Part shown: positions 33,901 through 46,180 of the stretch, one piece after another
Numbering within the stretch: position 1 is the stretch's first letter
Layout of the letters: each line of letters starts with the position of its first letter
From: Liolophura sinensis
Lineage: Eukaryota > Mollusca > Polyplacophora > Chitonida > Chitonidae
DNA length: 64,000 nt
Direction: 5' to 3'
Assembly: GCF_032854445.1 (NCBI RefSeq)
Contig: NC_088300.1
Coordinates: 23,543,608 to 23,607,607, forward strand
Notes under the pieces: generated by a model
Database searches by the model: none
Told to the model about the DNA's origin: nothing
The model's input: the letters and a program-made list of their open reading frames with translations, nothing else
Position numbers and translations under genes: made by a program

Positions 33901-35380
33901 ATTATTTTTATCTAAAGATGATTCATAAAACCTGAAAAGATATTTGCTTGGCTCTAAGGGAGAAAAGTTGATTTTCTGCACGGTGGACTATTTTGGTCTA
34001 TCCCCCATTAACATGTTCTGAGACTGACACCAGCACGGAAATCAAAACAGATAACGTGAACCGGACAACGCAAATATCCTGTTGTCTGACAAACAGTCTT
34101 GGAGACTTTATTTATCAACAGTTTGAAGGAGTGCTGCAAGGCGCCTTTCTCCCTTCCGCACTCTACCTTTCCATTTTAACGTTTGATAGCAGTTGGAGAG
34201 GCTATTTTGCATTAATCATGCGAATAACGCTGATTTGGTTCAAAGAGTAAACCATGTGACTGGGAACAAGCTTACTGTGGACTGATTAAGTCCCCAGGGG
34301 ACAGAGATCGAATAAAGTCTGCCTGAATCTCACCATGTGCCCTAACAATATCGAGGTGTAAACAGGGGTCTATGTCAGCCGCGCATGATTTGGTGAGATG
34401 AATGAATAAACTGGTGAGGGCACTGTTTATTAAGGTCTTTATCTCCCTCCAAACTAGGCACGTGGTCAGCTTAGCCGGCCATTATCACTGGTAGTCTCAC
34501 CTCCCCAGGAGGGCGCCCACACAACAGACGGTATTAGCCAATCCTTAACCCGCTGTTACGGATCATTTAATGCAAAAGATAATCCCAAACAACTGACAAA
34601 AGTTGAAATATTTCGTCAGTATACGTCAAAAAAGGCTCTACACCCCCCCCCAAACAAAAAGAAAGAAGAAGAAACAAATACGGCAACAATATTAAATGTA
34701 CAGATGTTATTTGTCAAACACAGATAAAGCCCTTTTCATACAGGAATATTATTGATACCCATAAAAAGGCAGTCTCAAATAAAGATGTATGATATAAGTA
34801 GTCATAGGTTTCACATGAAAGTCACTTCAGAGCGTTTCACATGCTGTGTACAAACTTTTCACAACTTGTAGCTTTATTTCATGCTTTAAAAATACAAGAG
34901 TATTTCTTTATTTTATTTACAAATACTGCCTGATAACCAATAATTGTGATATTACGCAAAGTGTCCGAATCAAAGTTCAGACTTAAAATTACAGTGTTTG
35001 TTTCAAAGGCAATATAAGAAAATGTGAAGAATTCAATGACATGAAAACCATGTAAGGATATACACCTTAAAACCGTTTGTCTGTATTATCGGGCTTTATT
35101 TAACTGTCAGTAGTGATTTAGGCTCAGGTATCTGGCTTCAGTAATTCTAAACAGTGCAGAAGAAAACACTCACGTGGTGGTGATTATTTGTGTCTGCCGA
35201 TTTATTCCTGTAACCCCCGGGGAAGATGTACGAACATTTGGTGATATAACCCATGGCACGCGTAAAAAGTGGGAGGATCGGTAAGGTGTGAGGGTCGGGG
35301 TGCTAGACAGACTCCGCTCCAGCCTGACAATGGTCCCCTAGTACAACAGAAGTGTTTGAAGGAGGGTAGCAAGCCAGGGA
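30940..35380. other. Non-coding stretch upstream of homeobox gene 1
   Basis: No convincing exon. The part at 34250-34600 and 35160-35400 is less AT-rich than its surroundings and could hold regulatory sequence for the homeobox genes. It includes a GATAATCCC site near 34580. Confidence 0.45.
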
Positions 35381-35403
35381 GGGGGTCACCCGGCTAAGTA
35401 AAT

Positions 35404-35410
35404 ATATAAT
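35404..35410 (+). promoter_or_regulatory. Possible TATA box for homeobox gene 1
   Basis: TATATAA about 300 bases upstream of the proposed start codon at 35710. It is a weak inference because such strings are common in AT-rich DNA. Confidence 0.2.
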
Positions 35411-35709
35411 CACTGAACGATCAACAAAGTCATATCGCCAGTGGAAGCAGGATAACGTACGCATGTATATCTGGAGATTGGCACAAAGCTCCTAAGATCC
35501 CGAACAAATCCATTACAAGACGAGTTGGTGTCAGAGGGATTTGCCCTTAAGCTCTTCTCCCAGATAAGACCATGCTATATTCTTATGCGCATGTATTCTA
35601 CTGAAGATTGGACCTTGTCTGTTTTCATAAGTATTTTACTCGAAGTGCAATTTAGCTGTCCAAGAATTAAGAATCAGCGAGGATCAGCCAGAATTACCGA
35701 GCCTTCAGT

Positions 35710-35758
35710 ATGCTTCAAGTGGGATGTTCTCATCCAGGCTTTGCATTTCCACCTCCAG
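35710..35758 (+). CDS. Homeobox gene 1 exon 1 (inferred)
   Basis: ATG with A at -3, encoding MLQVGCSHPGFAFPPP plus one base before a strong donor (CCAG|gtaagc). The single overhanging base is completed by AA at 36767 to give Glu. Short, with no domain, so confidence rests on splice and phase agreement. Confidence 0.55.
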
Positions 35759-38700
35759 GTAAGCCATTTATAAACTCGGATCTCACAAAGTTATACCGTC
35801 ACTCGTGAGACTGTATACATTACTGAAACACATGCAGGTTGACAATGTTTACATTTACAAAAATGTTAGCCTTTTAATTTCTTACATACCACAAATCGAT
35901 TTGCTTCACCGTGTAAGTTACGCATAACTCTCTTGCATCGCCCATTCTCACCAGAAACTATATACTTATACTAGACACAAACATCTTCATTCCACTGTGT
36001 TATTCTATATATCTTTGCTTATAAAGAAGGCGACCGTTGATGCCAGACTAAAGCACCCTTTAAATTGCTCATGGCTTAAATATTGGTTTTCTTTTGATTT
36101 TAATTCAAACCCTAACACACAAATAGATTTATAACAGATGTTATTATAGTGGATGAAAACAAGTCACAGTGACAACTTCCACCATTTGGAGTTTTTTATC
36201 CTGCTACCCCAACATGGCAGTAAGAAAAAATTACATGTATTTAAGTTATTAACAGGCTCAAATATGATCTTACCGATAAAAGTTAAAACTGGAATACTCT
36301 TAGCCACTACAGCGTTGATCAAATAAGAAAATAATCAATTATGACGGAAAATATGAATATTTAATGATGGCCAGAAATGTAGTATATATTAGACTCTCGA
36401 CGTCTGTAACATCATTTTGTCTTGCCCTGTCATTTCCTTTCCTATAGGGAACATTTGGTTTGTTGTTTGCCGTGGTTTTGGAACTGACGTATTTGATAAC
36501 ATTTTCGTTTAGACTGATAAGTTCACTATACAATAAATATAAATTCTCTTTGAGAGATACGGACATTACGTAACAACTACAAAAATACTTACTATGCTGC
36601 CGGGATTGCTTTAACTGTGGTGTTCCGCACAAAACCCCTTTAAAACTAAAGAACGTTTAGGCAAACAGAGAAAGCAGTAAAAACTGTTTTACCATCATAT
36701 TTTCAAATAACATTTTAAAAGATTTAAAAAATATATCATATTTTAAAGCCTCTGTCTTTATTTTAGAAGCTGCCGAAAGATTCGAACCTGTGGTCATGGC
36801 GATGACGCCTAACGGTCCAACCCCAACAGTGACCAGTCACAGTCCCCCCACCCCACCCTACACGCTGCCCGGAGGTCAGGCGGACAGACATAACGTGGTT
36901 GTTCACTGGACACAGGGAGGGCACAGTTTTACTAGTGGGGGACGATCTGACGAGGAGTCAAGTGATACAGGTAACTAGTAGGACATCAGGCATTCCATCA
37001 GAGACTTTGGTATCATGATCTTACATACAACGATCTTACACTTGAAAATCAAGGTTAATATTAATTTTTGCACAAAACCCAAGTTACCGTCACTGTATTT
37101 CAAGTTCGTCCATCGTCCGTTCAAGTTCGTTTCCATCGTCCTGAGTACCTTTATTCAGCAAAAGTAAGAGTAAAAACATTGTTTAAGGGTTCTATTTCTT
37201 TTGGGGGTTATGTTGAAAGGGAATTAAGGTTTAGGTTAACTTAACCTTCAATACACGTTTGAACAAATGGCACCCGTCAGTTTTCAAGTCTTCCTGATGA
37301 TGTGTGCGTGTTTGTAAATGACAAAAAATATTTCATTTACGTCTTTCTCCATGTATGTGTTGAAGCCGTAATGGCTACATTAAATAATAGAAGGAATAAC
37401 ACTGTTGAGCATACCTATATGCACTTTGTCAGATTTCCGACCCTTCACGCCTCCTCCGCCACGAGAGAGACTGAGTTACACTCGGTATCAGCTGGAGCTC
37501 CTTAACGGCATCTACAAACATGTTAAATACCCAAACAGTACCCAGAAACTGCTGGTGGCCAAGCGTGTGGGAATAACCAGGGATCAGGTCAAGGTACGAG
37601 TGTGATCAGTTCATCTTTGTTTCTAATTCTATCGCTGGTTATTAATTCATTTACTTCCTTTAAGATTTGTCATACATACGGCAGAAATACGGCTAATGTG
37701 GCGTTGTGTTCTAACCATTCATTCCTTAATGACAAACGTAACCAAGAACCTGCACATATGCGTCGAACGTAAACGGTCGCTATATGACGGCGGAGCATGC
37801 AGGTGTTCAATATTACAGCAATGGCAGTCACGCTTAATATTAAGTTAAACTTGTTTATTGGGATGGGCAAAAGGTGACTGACAAAAATGGATTTCCAAGC
37901 AGCTAAGCCCATGCTGCTTTAAATAGTTGCTAATTACCAAAAGAAAAGTTTCAAAAAGAGAATAAGAAAAACGATCTTATGACGAAAATTAGTGTCATTC
38001 TTAAAGGGAAGCTTGCAACCTATCAAGAACATCTCACAATGCAATAAATGTGTCTGGTGGTAACCCACAACGCGAAATTTAAGAAAAAGACACCCAAACA
38101 TAAATATCATTCTGAGATATTAGTTTTGTTTATTAACTCCTTAGTAGTAAGTAATGGGTTTTCTTCTTAAAACAAAAAGCGCCCCGTTACACTGGTGGCT
38201 ACCGCGCATGCAGGGAATCTATCACCTTTCCGCACATTACAAATCTTCACACTGCTGTCTGCGTAGAGAGGCGGAAAGGTATGGGAGTTATTACTGAGTT
38301 AAACTCTATTTTATCTGTCTTAGTAAAGGACCTAATCTGCGAAACTAATGCAGGAAATCCCGACAGTAAACAGATTATCAGATACATGGAGACAGAGTGG
38401 CACTTAGATGCCAGTAATCGCCACTTGGCAGTTGTCAGGACTGATCCATAAGATTAAATTTCTCTGTTATCGTCCTTGGCTTCTTCTTAATCCATGGAAA
38501 GTGACTCTGATTAGCACCTTTGTATATTTTACACTGGCTGACAACAGCTCTATTGTTTAGTTCTTGGCATTTATTTGGCCGCTTGTTTGCTTTCTTTCAT
38601 TTAATACACATAACGATGTTCATCTGATTTACAATGTTTCAGTCTAAAGTTATGATACAGCTGTTCTTGTAAACAGCTATAAATAATGTATTACTCACGC

Positions 38701-40146
38701 TAGAGTTTCCAGAGAAGGAAACTTTACTTTAAAACATATAAATCACGCAACTGTTACATACACCTGTAGTCGGATTGAAGTTTGTCTGCTTGTACTCTAA
38801 TGCATGGGCACGACGTTACCAGTTTGCCCACAAATCGTCATAGCAAAGGCAGGAATACTCATAGACTATACAGATGTTGTCCGAACTAGTTTAAGCAGCA
38901 AAGGCGTCCCAGCAAGTAAGTGTACCAATTCATTACCAATGCTTTAATACCTTTTCTTATCATACATTTTTTTTATTATCAGATATGGTTCCAAAACCGA
39001 CGACGCAAGGATGTGCTTTCCAAACAAGGCAAGAAAGACGGCAAGGTTGATCTACCCAGTGAAGGTTCTCCTTCTTCAGCCTCAACCGAAGACCAAGACG
39101 AAAATAAGGCGGAGACAATGGTGCCCAGTCTCGTCATGGACAGCGTCATTACTGAACTGATGAAGTTCAAAAACGAGCATTTGAAATCGAAGAAACAGAA
39201 AGGAAAGAAAAAACCCAGCGCTCACGCTAAAATAAAACGTCCCGAAGAAACGGCACTGGCCAATAAGCTTGGCGATCAGAAAATGCCAGGATTCTTCACG
39301 GGCTATGACATGATATCGCCGCCGAATCAGATCACACCGACAGCTTTTCCAGACAAATTTACGACTCTGGGGCATGCAAAACAGTCCGCGTTTGAACGAC
39401 CAATTGAAAAGCGGCCACCTCTATCAAGTTTTAAGTCCGACTCGTGTAACTCTGATCCTGGTGGAAATCGCAACCATCTTGCCTGGCAGAGCTTCCTTTA
39501 CCATCCCAGCATTCATGGTGAATTCCCTGCAGATGATAACAGTCTAGAAAGAAGTGGACTTTCAAACAAAAACTTTGTTTCTGTCCAAACTAACCATTCT
39601 TTAACGGGCCATACAGGAAGCAATCAACAACCAAGCACTGTGGGTGAATTTATAGCCCGTCCATGTAATCTGTCCCCGCCAGGAAATCATTTAGACAATA
39701 TCCCTGTACTGAGCGATTTACTGGGTCATTCCGGACGGCAATATTCCTGTGACGTCAGGTCACGTGAGGCTTGGCGTTCTTATGGTCAGGAAAATCTGCC
39801 AAACAACAGAAACGACATGCATCTTAAATACAGAGTAGAAAATCACGGAATGATGGGCTTTCAATTTCCAGCATTTCCTACACAAATTCCTATTGAACCC
39901 CTAAGTCCAAACCGTCGACTTCCTGTAACAAATGAGGCGGCTTCTATGACGTCCACAAATCGCCAGTCTGAACTGTTTAGGCCTCAACCATATTACGCTT
40001 CATCATTCACGCAACACGATACCTTCCAGTCACTTCCGCTTGCGTCGCTTAGCAACCCTTTTCACCCACAACATCAGTCGTTCGCGCCACCACAGCAGTG
40101 GCATGACATCTCCATTCAAGATCATTCGAGTAATTTGCAGTTATGA
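35710..40146 (+). CDS. Homeobox gene 1: divergent paired-like homeodomain protein
   Basis: Probable DNA-binding transcription factor. Exons are 35710-35758, 36767-36970, 37433-37593 and 38983-40146, with consistent phases, about 525 aa. The homeodomain spans exons 3 and 4: RERLSYTRYQLELLNGIYKH, VKYPNSTQKLLVAKRVGITR, DQVK|IWFQNRRRKD. Counted against Antp it has the standard 60 positions, with Tyr-Pro at 25-26, Leu16, Trp48, Phe49, Gln50, Asn51 and Arg53. The intron falls in phase 0 between residues 46 and 47, the usual paired-class site. No paired domain, octapeptide or OAR motif is visible. A basic stretch after the homeodomain (KKQKGKKKPSAHAKIKRPEE) is a likely nuclear signal, and the long last exon is Pro/Ser/Asn-rich. 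The first exon (MLQVGCSHPGFAFPPP) is inferred from phase and donor; the next ATG, at 36796, is the fallback start. The family is not recognised. Confidence 0.88.
36767..36970 (+). CDS. Homeobox gene 1 exon 2
   Basis: Acceptor ttattttag|AAGC, donor ACAG|gtaact. It encodes AAERFEPVVMAMTPNGPTPT, then VTSHSPPTPPYTLPGG and a Ser/Gly/Asp-rich end (GGRSDEESSDT). Likely disordered. Confidence 0.8.
37433..37593 (+). CDS. Homeobox gene 1 exon 3: homeodomain residues 1-46
   Basis: Acceptor tttgtcag|ATTTCC, donor AAG|gtacga. FRPFTPPPPRE leads into homeodomain helices 1, 2 and the start of helix 3, ending at Lys46. Confidence 0.93.
38983..40146 (+). CDS. Homeobox gene 1 exon 4: recognition helix and C-terminal tail
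   Basis: Acceptor ttattatcag|ATATGG. IWFQNRRRKDVLSKQGKKDG completes the homeodomain, then about 370 residues rich in Ser, Pro, Asn and His end SSNLQL-stop at 40146. Confidence 0.93.
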   Translation: MWFQNRRRKDVLSKQGKKDGKVDLPSEGSPSSASTEDQDENKAETMVPSLVMDSVITELMKFKNEHLKSKKQKGKKKPSAHAKIKRPEETALANKLGDQKMPGFFTGYDMISPPNQITPTAFPDKFTTLGHAKQSAFERPIEKRPPLSSFKSDSCNSDPGGNRNHLAWQSFLYHPSIHGEFPADDNSLERSGLSNKNFVSVQTNHSLTGHTGSNQQPSTVGEFIARPCNLSPPGNHLDNIPVLSDLLGHSGRQYSCDVRSREAWRSYGQENLPNNRNDMHLKYRVENHGMMGFQFPAFPTQIPIEPLSPNRRLPVTNEAASMTSTNRQSELFRPQPYYASSFTQHDTFQSLPLASLSNPFHPQHQSFAPPQQWHDISIQDHSSNLQL

Positions 40147-40310
40147 TGAAATTATTTTCACTCAGCCAAAATATTTATAGATTCTATTTGAGGTAACTGG
40201 TACGTAATTGAGTGAGTGATTCGTTTATGTGAATGTATTTCGAACTGCATTATTTGTTATATAAGACGGAAATACTTATTGTGATACCATGATATACTAT
40301 GAATTTTTTT

Positions 40311-40316
40311 ATTAAA
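40311..40316 (+). terminator. Possible polyadenylation signal, homeobox gene 1
   Basis: ATTAAA about 165 bases after the stop codon. It is a common AATAAA variant. Confidence 0.4.
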
Positions 40317-41153
40317 AGTAATGAAGCGCTTACATCACTCAAAGAAATTGTATATATTTTTAAATGTTTAAATATCATCTATTCTTGACATTATTTATTG
40401 TCAATGTTATGCAATCCGGTTTATCTGGAACGTTATGTATATATATAAAGAAACAAAAACAAATGGTTTTGACTTTGATATTCTTTATGCGGTAAGGCTT
40501 ACTGAATCGAACATTTATCTTTTATCGGTTCTTCTGTAAATATTGGTGGATAATTCACATTCTTTTCCCGCTAGGCTCCAGTTCCAAATTGCTTATCTCC
40601 AGCCACTGCAAGCTATAACTGGTTACTTAGTGTCACCTGTATATATTCAAGTATGCACGAAGTGTGTGCCCTTCCGGAGAGGGGTACCAAGATGCAGAAA
40701 ACCTGGTCGCAAGAATTTTCGGCAACAGTCAAAATCAAAATGAGACACAGTCTCATACTTATCCAATTTGGCGCGAACAAGGAACTAAGGCATGTTGAAA
40801 TACATGAGGTTTCAGAAGCCCGATGGTTGAGGTAACCACTTTCAACAGTCGTAACACAACTGACGCTTGCGTAAAATAGTGGGGTATAGAGAAAACAGCC
40901 ACCCCATCGTTCTAATTCAGGCCATGTGGTTATTTGCCAGTTATTACGAAAAAATTAGCAAACGCTGCGTGGCCTCCCTCAAACAATTCAGTCCAGCTTT
41001 TAACTATTGATTGACGACGGAATGGTTTTTCATTCTTTGGATAGTTTTCACCATTCTTACATTGTTTAACCTTCACTATACATCGCCGAGTTGACCACGC
41101 AGGATGAGACCAAAGCAAATATTACCTAGATAAAGAATATGTATGTATGTATG

Positions 41154-41385
41154 CATGCTTGGGGTTTTGCGTCGTACTTAACAATTTTCCAGCCACATGA
41201 TGACGAGGAGTCTTTCAGTGTATGTCTTCTTGTGGTAGGGCGAGCCCTTGTCGCCAACGTGCTGCCGCCTCTAAAGCATCATGTTGAAGACACCAGACCT
41301 GACACCCCACCCATTCACATTATACTGACACCGGGCCAACCATTCATGTTTCCGTGCTCCAACCTCTGAGTGAGAGGCAGGAACA
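41154..41385 (-). repeat. SINE family B
   Basis: Tail GCTTGGGGTTTTGCGTCGTA, then AACAATTTTCCAGCCACATG, body CTTGTGGTAGGGCGAGCCCT and a partial head (CGGGCCAACC). Same family as 18760-19140. Confidence 0.72.
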
Positions 41386-41620
41386 ATTATTATTTTTCAA
41401 GCATTAAGGACATGACACCATCCGACCTATATAAAGCAGCAGCATAATTATCGAGCTAGAGCGAATGGTGTTTTCCTGAAAAACAATTTCTTGGAACATT
41501 CGAGTTTCACAGCAGTTTCCTTTAAGGTTTACCCGTTTCGAGGGAAAACGTATAGCTTCTGAAGTTAGATCTGAAGTTAGTCAAGAGTTATGACGGTATA
41601 GTCAGTAACACGTGATCTAA

Positions 41621-41697
41621 TATATTTGATTGGTGTTTTACACCGTACTCAAGAATATTTCACTTATAGGACGGCGGCCAGCATTGTGGTGGGAGCC
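41621..41697 (-). repeat. SINE family A tail fragment
   Basis: TTGATTGGTGTTTTACACCG, TACTCAAGAATATTTCACTT and ACGGCGGCCAGCATTGTGGT, then the match ends. Confidence 0.75.
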
Positions 41698-42267
41698 ATC
41701 TCATGTACATGCCAACAGTTCTTTACCTAGCACTAAAATCTTGAAGATAGTTTTGATAATAAGACCAAAGGTTCAAAGTGTTATGAGATGTTAGATGCAT
41801 GCAGTATAGTATTAGTATATGGAGTACAGTTTATTTTCATGTCCGTCTTTCCGGTAAACACTGTCCAGTGCAGAAAAATGTAGCCCCCATCACGTTTGTC
41901 GCAGTTTGTTGGAAGCTTATATAGCTGTTTAATCATTGTATTTCAGATGTATACTTTGTCATTTGGGGATGATTCTCACATTTCTTGTCACATACTTTCC
42001 AGTAAACGTCTCATAAACCTTTAGATATGTTATCAATGTTCCGCGTACACATACATTAGCAGGATATATAAGAACAGCACAATTGCTGTTAATTTCTTTT
42101 TTTAGAATCACTGATATACCGCCACATACAGTAACACTGTGCAGAAAGCATAGCGTGAGGCATGCACATGGGGTTTGCCCTATAGAAATGTGACAATAGG
42201 CCGTATAGGCTACAAAAGTTAAAGACGGGATCCCAATTACAGATCACCATCACATTAATCGGCCCGC

Positions 42268-42545
42268 ATAAGACTTGTAGGGGGAACTAAACAGATCCAA
42301 CGAGAAACCGAGGACAATCCATAGTGAGTCAAACAGAGCTGATGAAAAAACCGAAGAAACCCCACAGAGAACCCAGGCAAACCGAGCATAGCCCAAGGGG
42401 AAAGCGAACAGAGCCTGTGGGAAATCGGGGAAACCGAACAAAGTCCAGCGGAACCGAACGAAGCCCATGGGAAAACCGAACCCGGCCATGGGAAACCAAA
42501 CAGAGCCCGTGGGGAAAAAAAGAACGAAGCCCAGGGAAAACCGTT
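42268..42545. repeat. Purine-rich degenerate minisatellite
   Basis: Repeats of CGAACAGAGCCCATGGGAAA with a period of about 22-25 bases, about ten copies. The 157-codon frame across it is repeat-born. Confidence 0.75.
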
Positions 42546-43779
42546 ACACCCCACCAGACACCTTTACTACCCACCTGGCGTAAGGTTACATCTGAACCAG
42601 TTGAAGCTATAGGCACGAACATGTCAAATAATTTCTTGAAATATAAACCTTGGCATTCTATCATTCTTCTTAGTCTATGGGCCTTTCTTTGTGTATGTTA
42701 TCCAGCTTTCGTTGCTTTTCAAAAAGTAAAAGCCTTTCAAAAAACTACGTATTTTAAATTTTGTTTTATAAATCTTGCAAAATGTGTTCTTAAATGACGC
42801 TGACTCGGTATAGGGCATTAGGTGACAAGGTGGGCGGTAATGTTCATTTAAAAACATTTTACAAACATTTAAAATAGAAACGGCACAAATGACAGAACTG
42901 GAATGTTTGGTTATCATGTTTTCAAATGTTACATGTACTTGTTGGGGCCGCAAGAATACCAATGTATGGTACAAATCGGTGACTAGATTTTGGTCTTTTT
43001 GTCTTCCAGTCTTTATGTTTTGGATCTGTGGGGTCAGTGAGTGTAGTGGATGCTCATGGTGCATGACGATTGTCGGAGCTACCTACAGCTATAAGATGCT
43101 TAACAGAAGAGTATCCTGCACGAGAAGCTTTTGTCAGAGAAAGACGATATCACTGAACACCAAATTTTGATCGGTACCACTTTACGTCACGCTGACTTCT
43201 CGTGCAAACGATACATGGCTCAGTAACACACAAAATCAATGATGCGGAACAGCCTTATGCAAATTCCCCCACCCACTGAAGAAAACTTCTGCAGTCGAAA
43301 AGCAAACCGACACTCCGTGTTTTTTAAATAACAAAATGCCTGAGGAATGTTTTACAACATTCCATGTCTTCCATGCAGAATATTTAGACCATAAGGTCTA
43401 AAATTCGAGACATGGGCTGTTTGAAATTTTAGACCATATATGTATTAAATTAGTGTGATGGGTGAAAGTTTTAAGGAAGGAAAAATAATTAAAACAGCCG
43501 TCCAAAACCATCTGAATTCCCAAGCATCTAAATGACAAAACTGCTAACCATCGCAAGCGGCCATGAGGTATGCCGTAATTTCTTCGAAAGGGATTACTGG
43601 AAACAAAGCAAACAAAACAAAAATCATATCAAGTCATATACTGTGACAGTATACCAGGGGTATGGTACTGCTCTTAAATGTCAATACCCAAATGCGACAC
43701 GAGCGAGCCATTCAAAATATTTTGAATAGTCCTCTGGAAGATAAAGAAGATAACAAGACAAGACAGTAGCACGGGCACC

Positions 43780-44081
43780 GTGCAAGGGCTCTATTGGTTA
43801 CCTCACCGGTTAACCGCAGACGACCAATTGCTGCCCGTAAAAGGATCAGTCAAAACAATTTTAGCTTTTGGTATGCAAATGAGAAGGCGAAAATTTCACG
43901 TCGTCTTTACACAAGGCAGTTTCTCCAGAAAGGTCAGCTGGGGGAGGATGTTTGTCGGACGATAGTGCACGGGACAACTGAGCGATCGTGAGAATCACGA
44001 GGGGAACGAGCTAATTGTGACTTTTTCGATTTTATGTCTGTAATTAAGGTAGCCAAGGTTTTGTAACATTGCCCGACGACA
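43780..44081 (+). promoter_or_regulatory. Putative promoter/5'UTR of homeobox gene 2
   Basis: Moderately GC-rich compared with flanks. It has an ATTGGTTACC box (inverted CCAAT) at about 43794 and no clear TATA. The stretch directly abuts the start codon with no obvious acceptor, so it may be an unspliced leader. Confidence 0.35.
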
Positions 44082-44643
44082 ATGGAGGATGTGGACAGTA
44101 TAAAGGCTATGGATTTCCTCCTCCACGAGTTCTGCATTTCGCCATCCAGTGAGCAGTTCGCATTTACTGATGAGCCTGTTGTGAATCTGCAACACCAACA
44201 CCAAGAGTTTTCAGAAAGTTATTCGAATCAGAGCGGAAGTGTTTTGGGTTTACAACCATACTTTCCAGTGACGAATAATACTGACGAAGAAGACATTCCA
44301 TGTTATCCTTCAGTTGACAGTTTTACGCCATCTGTTTCAAATTCGCGTACAGGAATGGCGCACATTTCATCAAGAAATACAGATAATAATGCTGGTCATA
44401 ACTTAGGATTCTACACGGAGGTAAGAAGAGACGAGTCTTTCAGTTACAGTGATTGGAAGGACTCTGTTGTATCGACGGAGAGAACTACAGCCCTTGACGT
44501 GGCAATGCGAGATCACATGGATCTACCGGATACTACCAATAGCTCCCCAACCCATGGGCCTGGCGAACAGAGTCCAGGGGATGTGAAGACAGACCGGCCA
44601 TCACCCTCGGGCAGGAAGAGGAAGGCAACCCCGAGTTCAGCAG
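44082..44643 (+). CDS. Homeobox gene 2 exon 1
   Basis: ATG to donor GCAG|gtcagt, 187 codons plus one base. An acidic, Ser-rich N-terminus, becoming basic at the end (SGRKRKATPSSA). Reading through the donor hits a stop within eight codons. Confidence 0.9.
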
Positions 44644-46133
44644 GTCAGTCACAACAACATTAAGCCCTGTTCTGATCTAATTGTCAAACAATCTATACGT
44701 GCATTTAATTGTGTCTGTTTATATTTTTATTTTCACAAAATAAAAAATCTATTTCCAGTTCAGGATATCAAATTCTTTTGATACAAGAGACAAACGGAAG
44801 TTTCTTTTGAGTTAGGTATCCACCATTCTTCGTTCGCTGAACTGTTTGGCATTCCCTTTCCTGCCTTGCATTTCCACAACACCAACTCCGATACTAGCTA
44901 ATGAAGTCCGGAAAGAAAAGGAGGCCCAGTCCACTTTCATAATCGTTGAACCCCTATACATTACCGAGCCCATGCATTTTCAATCAAATGCAGAACAGAG
45001 GTTAGACCATCATTGGCGATAGCTATAAAAGATTTTATTGCATTCAAGCGAAGCCGAGATGTAATACATTGTTGTACATACATTGTTCATGGGCTAACGT
45101 ATTTATCTTACCGCCGTTTTCAAGCAACAAAGTATAAATTAACAAATCCAAGAAAAGGTGCACAATCACCACTATAGGAATATCGTGTCAATTGATTGGT
45201 TGAGCGGGACCAAAAAAAAAACAACAAAAAAAAACAAATAAATAAAACAAAAAAATAAGGATGGTATATGCACATTCTTGGTATTACCTCTCGGCTGTCA
45301 TGTATCCATTGTGCTGTTAGCTCAACCCACCGGAATTGCACACTTAATCAGCTGTTAAATATCTTGTTCTGGGACCAGTTCCACAAAGCCATTTCTGACT
45401 GAAGTCAAAATTTAAAAATTCTATATGATGATTTGAAATTTGGACACATTTGTCTCAAGGTAATATTGATGAAGTGGACAAGACTTTTCTAAAGTCCAAC
45501 AATAAACTTTAAAACTGTATTTCAAATTTTGAATTAAGTCAAAAATGGCTTTGTGGAATCGGCAGCTGAAGCCTAGGTACTTACCCGTTTAGTCAAATTA
45601 GGGACGTGGTAAAGAAGAGGCTGCTGTCCATTGTTGGTAGCTGACCCACTTCTTAGATCCTTCAAAGAACTGACGTTACATTGGCATCCACGTGACCTCG
45701 GCAAGTTCAGGTTGTGTAATTTTATTGGTTTGTCCATGTGTAACAGGTATGGCTTTTTTGTTGTTGCACCCAGTCTAATGACTAACAACGTAGGTTGCAT
45801 GTTCACTGCAGGCTGAAATATCAAAAGTGTAAGGAATTAAAGTTTCCTGTATATTTTTTTCAGCAAAGAAGCTGCAGTTTAGTAGGAAGAGGACAAGGTA
45901 CACGTTCTCCCCAGCACATCTGAAACTATTTGAGTCCATGTTCGACGTGGATCAGTACCCAAAACGTGTTCATCTAGTGGAAATGGAGAAGCAGTTCAAC
46001 ATACCAGAGGACAAGCTGCGGGTAAGGTCGCATGTACTGAAACACATAGGCCTAGTTGTCTCCCTTGTATAGTCCAGTGACTTTTGAATGTATTTGTTAC
46101 ATAGCTTCAGCTGCAAGTGTGGTTAAACATCAG

Positions 46134-46180
<47 letters not shown>

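Larger units (their letters stand above)
40320..43780. other. Intergenic region between the two homeobox genes
   Basis: Holds a family-B SINE (41154-41385), a family-A SINE tail (41621-41697) and a purine-rich tandem repeat (42268-42545). I see no exon here. Confidence 0.5.
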
